DNA of 5,120 nt from Candidatus Bathyarchaeota archaeon (GTDB taxonomy: Archaea; Thermoproteota; Bathyarchaeia; 40CM-2-53-6), in NCBI GenBank assembly GCA_005884605.1, contig VBBE01000165.1:1-5120 (forward strand), written 5' to 3'. The notes beneath the pieces are model-generated. The model was not told the origin of the DNA. It ran no database searches and was given only the letters and a program-made list of their open reading frames with translations. This document shows, one piece after another, positions 1-4,554 of the stretch. Numbering within the stretch: position 1 is the stretch's first letter; each line of letters opens with the position of its first letter. Both the position numbers and the translations under genes were made by a program.

Positions 1-918
1 CACTGCGCTTCCCGGGCTAACGAAGCCGGCGAGAGGGGTTATGATTATGAGTCCCATGAGTACGCCGTTGGTGGCATAGATCAGGTCTGGCATCTTCTTG
101 ATCATTCGATAGCGGAAGTACATTATCGAGAGAAATGAGGAAGCAGCGGCAAGAAACGTTGTAAGGACAACTGTCATGGCTGAGTTGTTGAATGCGAGAA
201 CGCTGCCCGGGTTGAAGCCGAACCATCCGATCCAGAGAAGCAGTATCGACAAGGTCAGCCATCCGCTGTTTAACTTGTACGGTACCTGAACGCTTTCGAT
301 CCTTCCCCTATTCTGCTCCTCTCGCCAGATTTGAAGAACGATTCCAAGCCCCGCCGCCCCTGCCGCTCCATGGACTACGAGTCCTCCCGCGAAATCAGCC
401 ATGCCCATGCGAGCCAGCCAGCCTCCAGGATTCCAGATCCACGCTGCCGGGAGATTCCAGATTAGAACGAAGTAGACGATTGAGTAAACGAAGAAAGCTT
501 GCAGTTTCATCTTACGCAAGACAACGACGCCCACGAGGGCCAGGGTGACAGAAGCAAAGGCTGTCTCGAAAAGAAAGTAGGTCCCGGTCGTCAGACCCTG
601 TCCCGCCGTTGACCACCAAGCGCCGGTCAGTAGCTGGTTCGCATCTGAAGAGAAGCCGCCGAGGAAAAACCCGTTGTAACTGGGATTTCCGATTAATCCG
701 CTGATTGTCGGGGCGAAGGCAGTGTTGAAACCGACAAAGGCCATGAAGAAAACAGCTGAGCAGGTGATCAGCATAGTCTTTAGGAGACTGATGTCCATCT
801 CGGCGCCAAGCTCTCCTATTTCGAGAAATCCGACAGAAACAGTCATTATGAAGACGAGAAGTCCACAAATGATCACCCAGAGATTATTCGCGAGCACAAC
901 TTCGAGAGGAAGAGCCAT
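1..918 (-). CDS. amt: Ammonium transporter (Amt family), C-terminus beyond the left edge
   Basis: Integral membrane channel that conducts ammonium/ammonia across the cytoplasmic membrane. The frame is open from ATG at 918 to base 1, giving 306 residues of a family usually about 400-450 long, so the last membrane segments are missing. Amt hallmarks visible: MADFAGGLVVHGAAGAAGL at residues 173-191, with D175 and H183 matching the conserved Asp and first pore His of the family; GWFGFNPGS at 231-239; and GFVSPGSA at 298-305. Many hydrophobic segments alternate with short charged loops. The second pore His would lie outside the window. One conserved stretch is atypical: where most Amt proteins have a Pro followed by SGA-x-AER, this one reads TLALVGVVVLRKMK at 125-138. 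The frame stays open a little upstream of 918 but has no ATG or GTG there, so 918 is preferred. No neighbouring glnK/PII gene is visible. Family call is secure; substrate is inferred. Confidence 0.95.
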   Translation of the reverse strand, partial: MALPLEVVLANNLWVIICGLLVFIMTVSVGFLEIGELGAEMDISLLKTMLITCSAVFFMAFVGFNTAFAPTISGLIGNPSYNGFFLGGFSSDANQLLTGAWWSTAGQGLTTGTYFLFETAFASVTLALVGVVVLRKMKLQAFFVYSIVYFVLIWNLPAAWIWNPGGWLARMGMADFAGGLVVHGAAGAAGLGIVLQIWREEQNRGRIESVQVPYKLNSGWLTLSILLLWIGWFGFNPGSVLAFNNSAMTVVLTTFLAAASSFLSIMYFRYRMIKKMPDLIYATNGVLMGLIIITPLAGFVSPGSAV

Positions 919-955
919 CGTCTCGTGACCCTGTCCGCAGTCTGGAATCGAGTGA

Positions 956-965
956 GATTTAAACT
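956..965 (-). promoter_or_regulatory. TATA-like element for the ammonium transporter
   Basis: An AT-rich core, TTTAAA (958-963), lies about 40-45 bases upstream of the transporter ATG at 918. With the usual archaeal spacing of about 25 bases, transcription would begin roughly 15 bases before the start codon. No strong Shine-Dalgarno sequence is seen in that short leader. The assignment rests on position and composition only. Confidence 0.4.
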
Positions 966-1116
966 GGGTACATGGTTCTCTCTAGCCAAGGATCATAAGC
1001 TTTGGTCATCGGCACGAAATGATGCGTCTCTAGGCAGCGAACTAGTACTCGTAGTTCAAGCTAGGCTTTGAGGTCGGTAACAGCCACCTTACAATGACCC
1101 CAGCTAGAGCACATGG

Positions 1117-1320
1117 ATGAAGATGCCAACTCAGCTGAACCGTCTCTTCAGGCTATACGCAACCAGAAAAGGGGTCTCGACCGAAAACAAGCGATCATCC
1201 CCTAACGAGAATAGAGAGCCTATGATCAAGAAACCTAATTCCGCTGGAAGTAAGAAATCGTCTAAGAACTCACGTCGCTTACAATTTATTCGGAATAAAA
1301 AATATGGGACGGGTATCTAG
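1117..1320 (+). CDS. Doubtful small basic open frame, 67 residues
   Basis: Not recognised. The peptide starts MKMPTQLNRLF and ends NKKYGTGI, with no hydrophobic segment, cysteine pair or repeat. It is strongly basic and low in complexity. No Shine-Dalgarno sequence or well-placed TATA box precedes the ATG. Its 3' end covers the A-run at 1297-1302, which reads as a terminator T-run for the gene on the other strand. It is listed only because nothing better occupies the gap; it is more likely non-coding. Confidence 0.12.
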   Translation: MKMPTQLNRLFRLYATRKGVSTENKRSSPNENREPMIKKPNSAGSKKSSKNSRRLQFIRNKKYGTGI

Positions 1321-1338
1321 GCCTCCCCTGAGGGGCTC
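1297..1338 (-). terminator. Probable terminator of the CxxC-x17-CxxC gene
   Basis: Directly after the stop codon of the minus-strand gene lies a short GC-rich hairpin, CCCC/GGGG with a three-base loop (1325-1335). About 22 bases further on is a run of six T on the minus strand (1302-1297) within a wider AT-rich stretch. Archaeal termination depends mainly on such T-runs, so the T-run is the more telling part. The distance from hairpin to T-run is too long for a classical bacterial intrinsic terminator. Confidence 0.4.
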
Positions 1339-1485
1339 CTAGTACCTTCGATGCTTTTGGTAACAGTCCCTGCAGTAAACTGGTCTACCTTCTGTTGGCT
1401 GGAAAGGAACTTCAGTCTCCTTACCACAGTCAGAACAGACGACTTTGTGCATTGTTCTGGGACCACCGTACGAACCACGACTCAT
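1339..1485 (-). CDS. Small CxxC-x17-CxxC zinc-binding-type protein, 48 residues
   Basis: A 48-residue protein starting MSRGSYGGPRTMHK. It has C17-S-D-C20 and C38-R-D-C41 separated by exactly 17 residues, matching the described CxxC-x17-CxxC domain, which is found in many archaea and some bacteria. The four cysteines are the expected ligands of one zinc ion. The short Gly/Arg-containing N-terminus and basic C-terminus (QKHRRY) would suit nucleic-acid contact, but the family's function is unknown. A strong Shine-Dalgarno-like GGAGGT lies 12 bases upstream (1503-1498), a rather long spacing. The frame is open further upstream (GGVLGR precedes the Met) but without an ATG or GTG near that site, so 1485 is preferred. 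A TATA-like TCTATAAC lies near 1539-1547. It is probably a single-gene unit; the ankyrin stop is 121 bases upstream. Confidence 0.85.
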   Translation of the reverse strand: MSRGSYGGPRTMHKVVCSDCGKETEVPFQPTEGRPVYCRDCYQKHRRY

Positions 1486-1497
1486 TCGGCCTAGTAC

Positions 1498-1503
1498 ACC
1501 TCC
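1498..1503 (-). promoter_or_regulatory. Ribosome binding site of the small zinc-type gene
   Basis: GGAGGT on the minus strand (ACCTCC on the plus strand) complements the 3' end of 16S rRNA. It sits 12 bases before the ATG at 1485, longer than the usual 5-9, which leaves slight doubt about the start. No alternative in-frame start lies closer. This is the strongest such site in the window. Confidence 0.55.
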
Positions 1504-1538
1504 TATAATCCGCGATGCTCTTCCAGTCCCTTTACTAG

Positions 1539-1547
1539 GTTATAGAC
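1539..1547 (-). promoter_or_regulatory. TATA-like element for the small zinc-type gene
   Basis: TCTATAACC on the minus strand lies about 55-60 bases upstream of the ATG at 1485. The implied transcript start is near 1517, leaving a leader of about 30 bases that includes the GGAGGT site. A second AT-rich patch, GATTATAGG near 1502-1510, is too close to the start codon to serve as the box. Confidence 0.35.
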
Positions 1548-1606
1548 CTTCGGAAGGCGAGCAATGGGCAGAAATCGCGTTTTTAGTTGGGCTCGACAGA
1601 CGCCTT

Positions 1607-2278
1607 CTAGAGGGCACCATACTTTTTCAGTGCCTTCACGACCTCGACATGATTCCCTTCTTTAGCAAACGACATGGGGCTCTTTCCGTCCCCGGTCTTT
1701 GCATTGGGGTCAGCTCCGTTTGCAAGAAGGAAGTTCACAAGTTCGACGTTCCCATGCTCAGATGCTCCCATTAGAGGTGAGAACCCGCCTTCGTACCTGT
1801 AGTTAATTTGCGCGCCTTGTTTCACGAGTAACTTTGCTATCTCGGTGTGATTGTTAGCCACCGCCCCAGTCAGAGCTGTGAAACCTGTACTATTCCTCGC
1901 AACCGCGTTAACGTCCGCGCCTTTCCCAATGAGATACTCTGTTGTTTCCTTCTGGCCCAAAAATGCTGTAAGAGCGACAAGCGCGAAGCCGTCTGGAGAG
2001 TAGGCGCTCACGAGTGGAGGGTTCCGATCTATGAGAGATTTGGCGCGGTCGAGCTTTCCCAGGGTCGAGGCTTCAAAGATATCGAGTTCTGTTTTCTTGA
2101 TGCTTATTGCCTCCGCGATATTCCTCTGGCCGTGGTAGAGCGCAAGAAGTATGACTGAAGTGCCATCCTTTGCCTTGCTGTTTGCGAGGTCGGGGTTTGT
2201 TTCTAGAAGTTCGTTGGCTTTCGACAGATTGCCTTTCTGGATGGCTTCCAGGAACTCATCTGTTTGCATGCTTAGCAT
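1607..2278 (-). CDS. Ankyrin-repeat protein, 223 residues
   Basis: A soluble protein built almost wholly of ankyrin repeats, helix-loop-helix units that mediate protein-protein contact. The clearest units follow the G-x-T/S-x-L-x-x-A ... LL-x-x-GADxN pattern: residues 97-127 (ending KGADVNA), 132-162 (FTALTGAVANNH ... KQGAQINY), 165-197 (FSPLMGASEHGN ... ANGADPNA) and 198-222 (KSPMSFAKEGNH ... KKYGA). Two degenerate units occupy about 7-95 (FLEAIQKGN and FEASTLGKL), so six repeats are likely. There is no signal peptide, membrane segment or fused catalytic domain; it is probably a cytoplasmic adaptor. Its partner cannot be read from sequence. ATG at 2278 is taken, with ATG at 2269 (MQTDEF) a real alternative: the TATA box at 2301-2308 would place transcription initiation close to 2278, giving either a leaderless message or a 9-base leader. 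It is divergent from the MarR-type gene and probably controlled by it. Confidence 0.92.
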   Translation of the reverse strand: MLSMQTDEFLEAIQKGNLSKANELLETNPDLANSKAKDGTSVILLALYHGQRNIAEAISIKKTELDIFEASTLGKLDRAKSLIDRNPPLVSAYSPDGFALVALTAFLGQKETTEYLIGKGADVNAVARNSTGFTALTGAVANNHTEIAKLLVKQGAQINYRYEGGFSPLMGASEHGNVELVNFLLANGADPNAKTGDGKSPMSFAKEGNHVEVVKALKKYGAL

Positions 2279-2339
2279 AACTAATTGTTAGCTAAGCTAA
2301 TATATATACATTAGTAATGCTCACAACTAGGATGCATGC
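2279..2339. promoter_or_regulatory. Shared divergent promoter and candidate MarR operator
   Basis: The 61-base gap between the ankyrin gene and the MarR-type gene is very AT-rich and densely palindromic. TATATATA (2301-2308) is self-complementary and lies 23-39 bases from the starts on both sides, so it could serve either direction. Inverted repeats: CTAA-ttg-TTAG at 2281-2291; CTAAT and ATTAG arms around the TATA element (2297-2314); GCTTAGC (2270-2276) with GCTAAGC (2291-2297); and ATGCT-t-AGCAT at 2268-2278 over the ankyrin start. MarR dimers typically bind imperfect AT-rich palindromes of about this size, often over their own promoters. Which repeat is the operator is inference. Confidence 0.6.
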
Positions 2340-2780
2340 ATGACAGAGAAACTAAAGCTCGAAGAGGTAGGGAGGAGCCTCCATAGTAACGCAATCCATC
2401 TATTGCGTCATGTGAGAACGGAAGATTCCGCTATGGGAATCGGACCCGCGCAGGCTTCAGCCTTGTCCGTTGTTGTTTTCGGCGGTCCGCTTACGCTGAA
2501 CGAGTTGGCGAAGGCAGAGCAGGTTAGGCCGCCGACTATGAGTCGTGTGGTAGAAGCTCTTGTCAAAGAAGGACTGGTCCGAAGGGAGACAAATAGGGAC
2601 GACCGACGCTCGGTCATAATCTCACCAACGGACAAGGGAACGAGAATCTTGCACGAAGGGCGAAATCGACGAGAGAGACGACTGATCAAGCTTCTCTCCA
2701 AGCTTGGAGCAGACGAGGTTAGATGTTTGGGAAAGGCTTCTAGAATTCTGTCAAGAATCCTTGTCCTAGAGCACTCCTAG
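2340..2780 (+). CDS. MarR-family winged-helix transcriptional regulator, 146 residues
   Basis: A homodimeric DNA-binding regulator of the MarR type; such proteins usually repress and release DNA on binding a small ligand or on oxidation. Length is typical for the family. Residues 1-35 form the N-terminal dimerisation helix. LTLNELAKAEQVRPPTMSRV (51-70) is the helix-turn-helix with recognition helix, and VEALVKEGLVRRETNRDD (71-88) leads to the wing, where R86-D-D-R-R90 matches the family's conserved wing motif. SPTDKG at 95-100 begins the C-terminal dimerisation helices. One cysteine (C129) is present, in the dimerisation region; whether it senses oxidants is unknown. The start follows TATATATA by 32 bases. 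Other ATGs at 2332 and 2336 are out of frame, and no clear ribosome binding site is seen, so the message is probably nearly leaderless. The most likely targets are itself and the divergent ankyrin gene. It converges on the reductase gene with 14 bases between the stops. Confidence 0.93.
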   Translation: MTEKLKLEEVGRSLHSNAIHLLRHVRTEDSAMGIGPAQASALSVVVFGGPLTLNELAKAEQVRPPTMSRVVEALVKEGLVRRETNRDDRRSVIISPTDKGTRILHEGRNRRERRLIKLLSKLGADEVRCLGKASRILSRILVLEHS

Positions 2781-2794
2781 CCCGTTGACACCGT

Positions 2795-3747
2795 CTATCC
2801 TTCCCAAGGCGTTAGTGAATCCTCAATTGCACTCATCTCGTCGGGCGTTAGTTTCCAGTTAGTTCCTCCAATCATTTCACGAGCCTCGTTCTCGCTTCGG
2901 ACTCCGATTATTACTGCGGTTAGTGCGGGGTGCATTAGTTCCCATGCGATGAAGTCATTCGCCATCGTCCCGTGATGAGCATCTGCGATTTGTCGGAAGA
3001 CTCGGCGGATCATCTGAATCTTAGAGTGATTCTCTGGTTGGGAGTAAGCCTGTCGTCTGCGAAAGTCCTTCGGATCTAGCTTGTTAATGTCGAAATTGTC
3101 GGCTAGAACTCCTTCGGAGAGGGATTCCCCATCCGAGAACTCCCATCTCGTGTTCCAGGCAGAAGGGGAGTATCTCTCGTTCCGTTCTCCTTTGTAGAGG
3201 GTTGTATTGGTTTTGGGGTGGAGGTTACGGGTCCTACTCTGAGAGTTCTATCGATCAGATTCTTAGGATGGTTTGACAGTCCCCCGTATCGGACTAGGCC
3301 TTGGTCGATGAGGCGTTGCATTTCCTTCCAGGATTCCTCGATCGGTGTTCGAGGGTCGGGGTCGTGGAACTGGTATAGATCCACGTAATCTGTTTGCAGA
3401 CGTTGGAGGCTTTCTTTCAATTCTCTTCTGATGCTCTCTGGCTTGAGATTTTCCAACCATCCTCCCTGGCCGTCGGGGAGAGTGCCGCATTTTGTGAAGA
3501 TGTGAATTGCGTCTCGTCTTCGCTGGATCGCTTTTCCGACGATTTGCTCTGCTCTTCCCCATCCATAGAATGGGGCGGTGTCTATCCAGTTAACCCCGAG
3601 GTCGATTGCTGTCTGTATGGTTTTGATTGCCGCCTTCTCGTCTTGGTGTCCCCAGTAGATTTTCCACTTACGTGTCGAGCCAATGGGTGCGGTCCCAACT
3701 CCAACCCGCGTGATTCTAAGGTCGCTCCCGAGACTTCGCGTTTCCAA
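2795..3747 (-). pseudogene. Aldo/keto reductase broken by two frameshifts (or sequencing errors)
   Basis: A cytosolic NAD(P)H-dependent oxidoreductase of the TIM-barrel aldo/keto reductase superfamily. Frame one (3747 to about 3214) gives METRSLGSDLRITRVGVGTA at residues 1-20, with the catalytic tetrad D56, Y61, K86 and H128 in IDTAPFYGWGRAE, IFTKCG and YQFHDPDPR. Near 3211-3218 (CCCCAAAA on the coding strand) homology moves one base on, into NQYNPLQRRTEREIL ... EMGVLGWG. Near 3125-3130 (GGGGAA) it moves one base again, into LSEGVLADNFDINKLDPKDF, and runs to TAG at 2795. That last part carries the cofactor-binding end, IIGVRSENEAREMIGG. Without the two extra bases the gene is 951 bases, 316 residues, normal for the family. 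Neither break loses any sequence. The start is TTG at 3747, since METRSLG-type beginnings are typical and no ATG or GTG is in frame nearby. As written, translation from 3747 ends at 3103 after 214 residues, about 178 of them genuine. Substrate unknown. Confidence 0.88.
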
Positions 3748-3865
3748 ATTTAATTGAACCTTTCGTTGTGTTCTCCGAATCTTGCGCCTCTTCTCAGGCC
3801 TCGAAGTAGTTCTCTCTTTTTTCCGGTGATGGGGAAAGAAGCTTACTCATGAGTTGTTGGAGAGG

Positions 3866-3873
3866 AGTATAAC
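3866..3873 (+). promoter_or_regulatory. TATA-like element for the two-CxxC small protein
   Basis: GTATAAC, core TATAA at 3868-3872, lies 32-36 bases upstream of the ATG at 3904. The expected transcript start is near 3895, leaving a leader of under ten bases. The GGAG before the start may then be only partly transcribed, so either the box or the ribosome site may be incidental. Confidence 0.4.
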
Positions 3874-3903
3874 TAGGCCCCTTGTCCCGTATTGGAGTGG
3901 CAG

Positions 3904-4110
3904 ATGCGTGACGCGTTGATCTGCAACGAGTGTGAAGATTCTCAGGCATTTCCAAAGGATATTGTTGAGCTCGAATCCTCACTAGGCATTTCTCGCGAAG
4001 AATTGATGGCGGACATGGAGAAGGGGAAACGATGCATTCTTTGTGGATTAGTCCTCGAAGCAGGTCCCATAGCTAGGCCAATCAAGAAAACTCAACCTAA
4101 TGAACGGTGA
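3904..4110 (+). CDS. Small protein with two CxxC pairs, 68 residues, unknown function
   Basis: Not recognised as a named family. The protein has C7-N-E-C10 near the N-terminus and C44-I-L-C47 towards the C-terminus, with 33 mostly acidic, helix-prone residues between them (KDIVELESSLGISREELMAD, 18-37). Four cysteines as two CxxC knuckles suggest one structural zinc, a zinc-ribbon-like fold with a long helical insert. The tail (ARPIKKTQPNER) is basic. There is no signal peptide or membrane segment. GGAG (3894-3897) lies 6 bases before ATG 3904, so this start is chosen over the in-frame TTG at 3892, which would add MEWQ. The opposite strand is also open over part of the region (3982-3794) but shows no features. 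Small archaeal proteins of this kind are often transcription- or translation-associated, but nothing here shows that. Confidence 0.75.
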   Translation: MRDALICNECEDSQAFPKDIVELESSLGISREELMADMEKGKRCILCGLVLEAGPIARPIKKTQPNER

Positions 4111-4280
4111 AGCGTCTTCATTCCATCTTACACTAGGCAGCGGTCGGTCACTTGACAGATTATGGTGCCGCTTTTGAAATACGATCTTTGCCGAGAAACG
4201 GATTCTTCTGACTGAGTATTATGAAATAGTACGGAAAAGGGTGATTAATGGTGATTTTACCTCAAAACAGAGGTTGTTTC

Positions 4281-4334
4281 GCCTGATAAGCTCGAAATAC
4301 AATAGTTTTATATCTTGAGAACGAATTATCAGGC
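4281..4334. repeat. Perfect 9-base inverted repeat flanking a TATA-like box
   Basis: GCCTGATAA (4281-4289) and TTATCAGGC (4326-4334) are exact reverse complements separated by 36 bases. The spacer contains TTTTATAT (4306-4313). The right arm ends just before the expected transcript start, so a protein holding both arms would bracket the core promoter. It could equally be a stem with a large loop if transcribed from upstream. The two arms differ in sequence from the palindromes at 2279-2339, so the MarR-type protein is not an obvious binder. Confidence 0.7.
4304..4314 (+). promoter_or_regulatory. TATA-like element inside the inverted repeat
   Basis: AGTTTTATATC lies within the AT-rich spacer of the 4281-4334 inverted repeat. 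At archaeal spacing, transcription to the right would start near 4335-4338, immediately before GTGAATTCGG. No full-length gene follows on this strand, so the product would be a short RNA or micro-protein message. Confidence 0.4.
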
Positions 4335-4344
4335 TAATAGGTGA

Positions 4345-4386
4345 ATTCGGACGCCTAGTAAGCCAAAGAAGAAGAGCAAGAAGTAG
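4345..4386 (+). other. Possible lysine-rich micro-ORF or short RNA
   Basis: After the predicted transcript start, one frame reads IRTPSKPKKKSKK and then TAG at 4384-4386. A Ser/Pro/Lys tail of this kind resembles real protein C-termini, but the frame has TGA directly upstream (4342-4344) and would need an ATT start. GTG at 4341 is in another frame and stops after five codons. A lost or gained base just upstream, a non-coding transcript, or chance are all possible. No function is proposed. Confidence 0.15.
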
Positions 4387-4402
4387 AAGTAGGCTTCTTA
4401 CT
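4382..4402. terminator. Hairpin, possible terminator of a short transcript
   Basis: AGTA-GAAG-tagg-CTTC-t-TACT forms an eight-pair stem with a four-base loop and one bulged T. It starts within the last codons of the possible micro-ORF and ends over the stop (4400-4398) of the start-less open stretch on the minus strand, so it could serve transcripts from either side. There is no long T-run immediately after it; TTTTTT occurs at 4426-4431 on the plus strand. Confidence 0.3.
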
Positions 4403-4531
4403 CTCTATCAAATCTAATACCCACGTTTTTTCGGGTTCCTCCGTCATTTTTTCCGTCGAAATTGAATTTGGTCTTTCCCTTCTTAGCTTGTCCAATCGCC
4501 TCTTTTTAATCGGGTCGAATTTGCAATCTCG

Positions 4532-4549
4532 CACCTCGGGCCCTCGGTG
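4532..4549 (-). terminator. GC-rich hairpin after the nucleotidyltransferase stop
   Basis: Six bases beyond the TAA at 4555, the minus strand reads CACC-GA-GGGCCC-GA-GGTG. It can fold as a CACC/GGTG stem, a tandem G-A mismatch pair (stable in RNA) and a GC-rich tip. The plus-strand RNA would have pyrimidine mismatches instead, so the minus transcript folds better. No T-run follows at once, so termination is only inferred. Confidence 0.3.
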
Positions 4550-4554
4550 AACAC

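Larger units (their letters stand above)
919..1338. other. About 420 bases without a convincing gene
   Basis: This stretch separates the transporter start from the stop of the small zinc-type gene. It holds the transporter promoter and, at 1297-1338, the likely 3' signal of the 1339-1485 gene. A plus-strand open frame at 1117-1320 would encode 67 residues, very rich in Lys, Arg, Ser and Asn. It has no recognisable domain and no ribosome binding site. The opposite strand is also open over about 1131-1316, giving a Leu/Phe-rich peptide with no ATG. Two overlapping open frames of biased composition on opposite strands suggest chance. I see no tRNA-like cloverleaf and no clear repeat here. Confidence 0.5.
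4111..4554. other. About 440 bases between genes, rich in signals but with no clear gene
   Basis: The first 170 bases hold nothing recognisable apart from a short direct repeat, GGTGATT twice near 4240-4258. From 4281 there is a perfect 9-base inverted repeat around a TATA-like box, then a possible micro-ORF and an imperfect hairpin at 4382-4402. The next 100 bases are pyrimidine-rich on the plus strand. They contain minus-strand open stretches (4505-4398, 35 codons with no start codon; 4447-4355, 30 residues starting MTEEPEKTWV) whose Lys/Glu-rich peptides may just reflect purine-rich DNA. A GC-rich hairpin after the nucleotidyltransferase stop closes the region. Confidence 0.5.

Noticed and set aside
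512..868. 118-codon minus-strand open frame inside the transporter gene
   Set aside because: The transporter frame in the same region carries clear Amt motifs and membrane segments; this frame gives a Cys/Arg-rich peptide with no features.
1015..1030. ATGATGC resembling a box C of a C/D guide RNA
   Set aside because: No matching box D, C' or D' at the needed spacing could be found.
1445..1774. 109-codon plus-strand open frame across the zinc-type and ankyrin genes
   Set aside because: It overlaps two recognised genes on the other strand, and its peptide has no recognisable features.
1847..2158. 103-codon plus-strand open frame opposite the ankyrin gene
   Set aside because: Antisense to well-formed ankyrin repeats; the peptide has no domain and no promoter or ribosome site.
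2795..3013. Separate 72-residue gene starting MIRRVFRQIADAHH
   Set aside because: The frame continues upstream of this Met with reductase sequence (INKLDPKDFRRRQAYSQPEN), so it is the C-terminal part of the broken reductase, not an independent gene.
3103..3240. Programmed ribosomal frameshifting in the reductase
   Set aside because: Two +1 steps in one metabolic enzyme with no slippery-site or stimulatory structure evident; homopolymer indels explain it more simply.
3394..3753. 119-codon plus-strand open frame opposite the reductase
   Set aside because: It lies opposite the catalytic half of a clear aldo/keto reductase and is a shadow of its codon pattern.
4240..4258. GGTGATT repeated twice, considered as an operator or repeat array
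   Set aside because: Only two short copies ten bases apart, with no further unit; compatible with chance.
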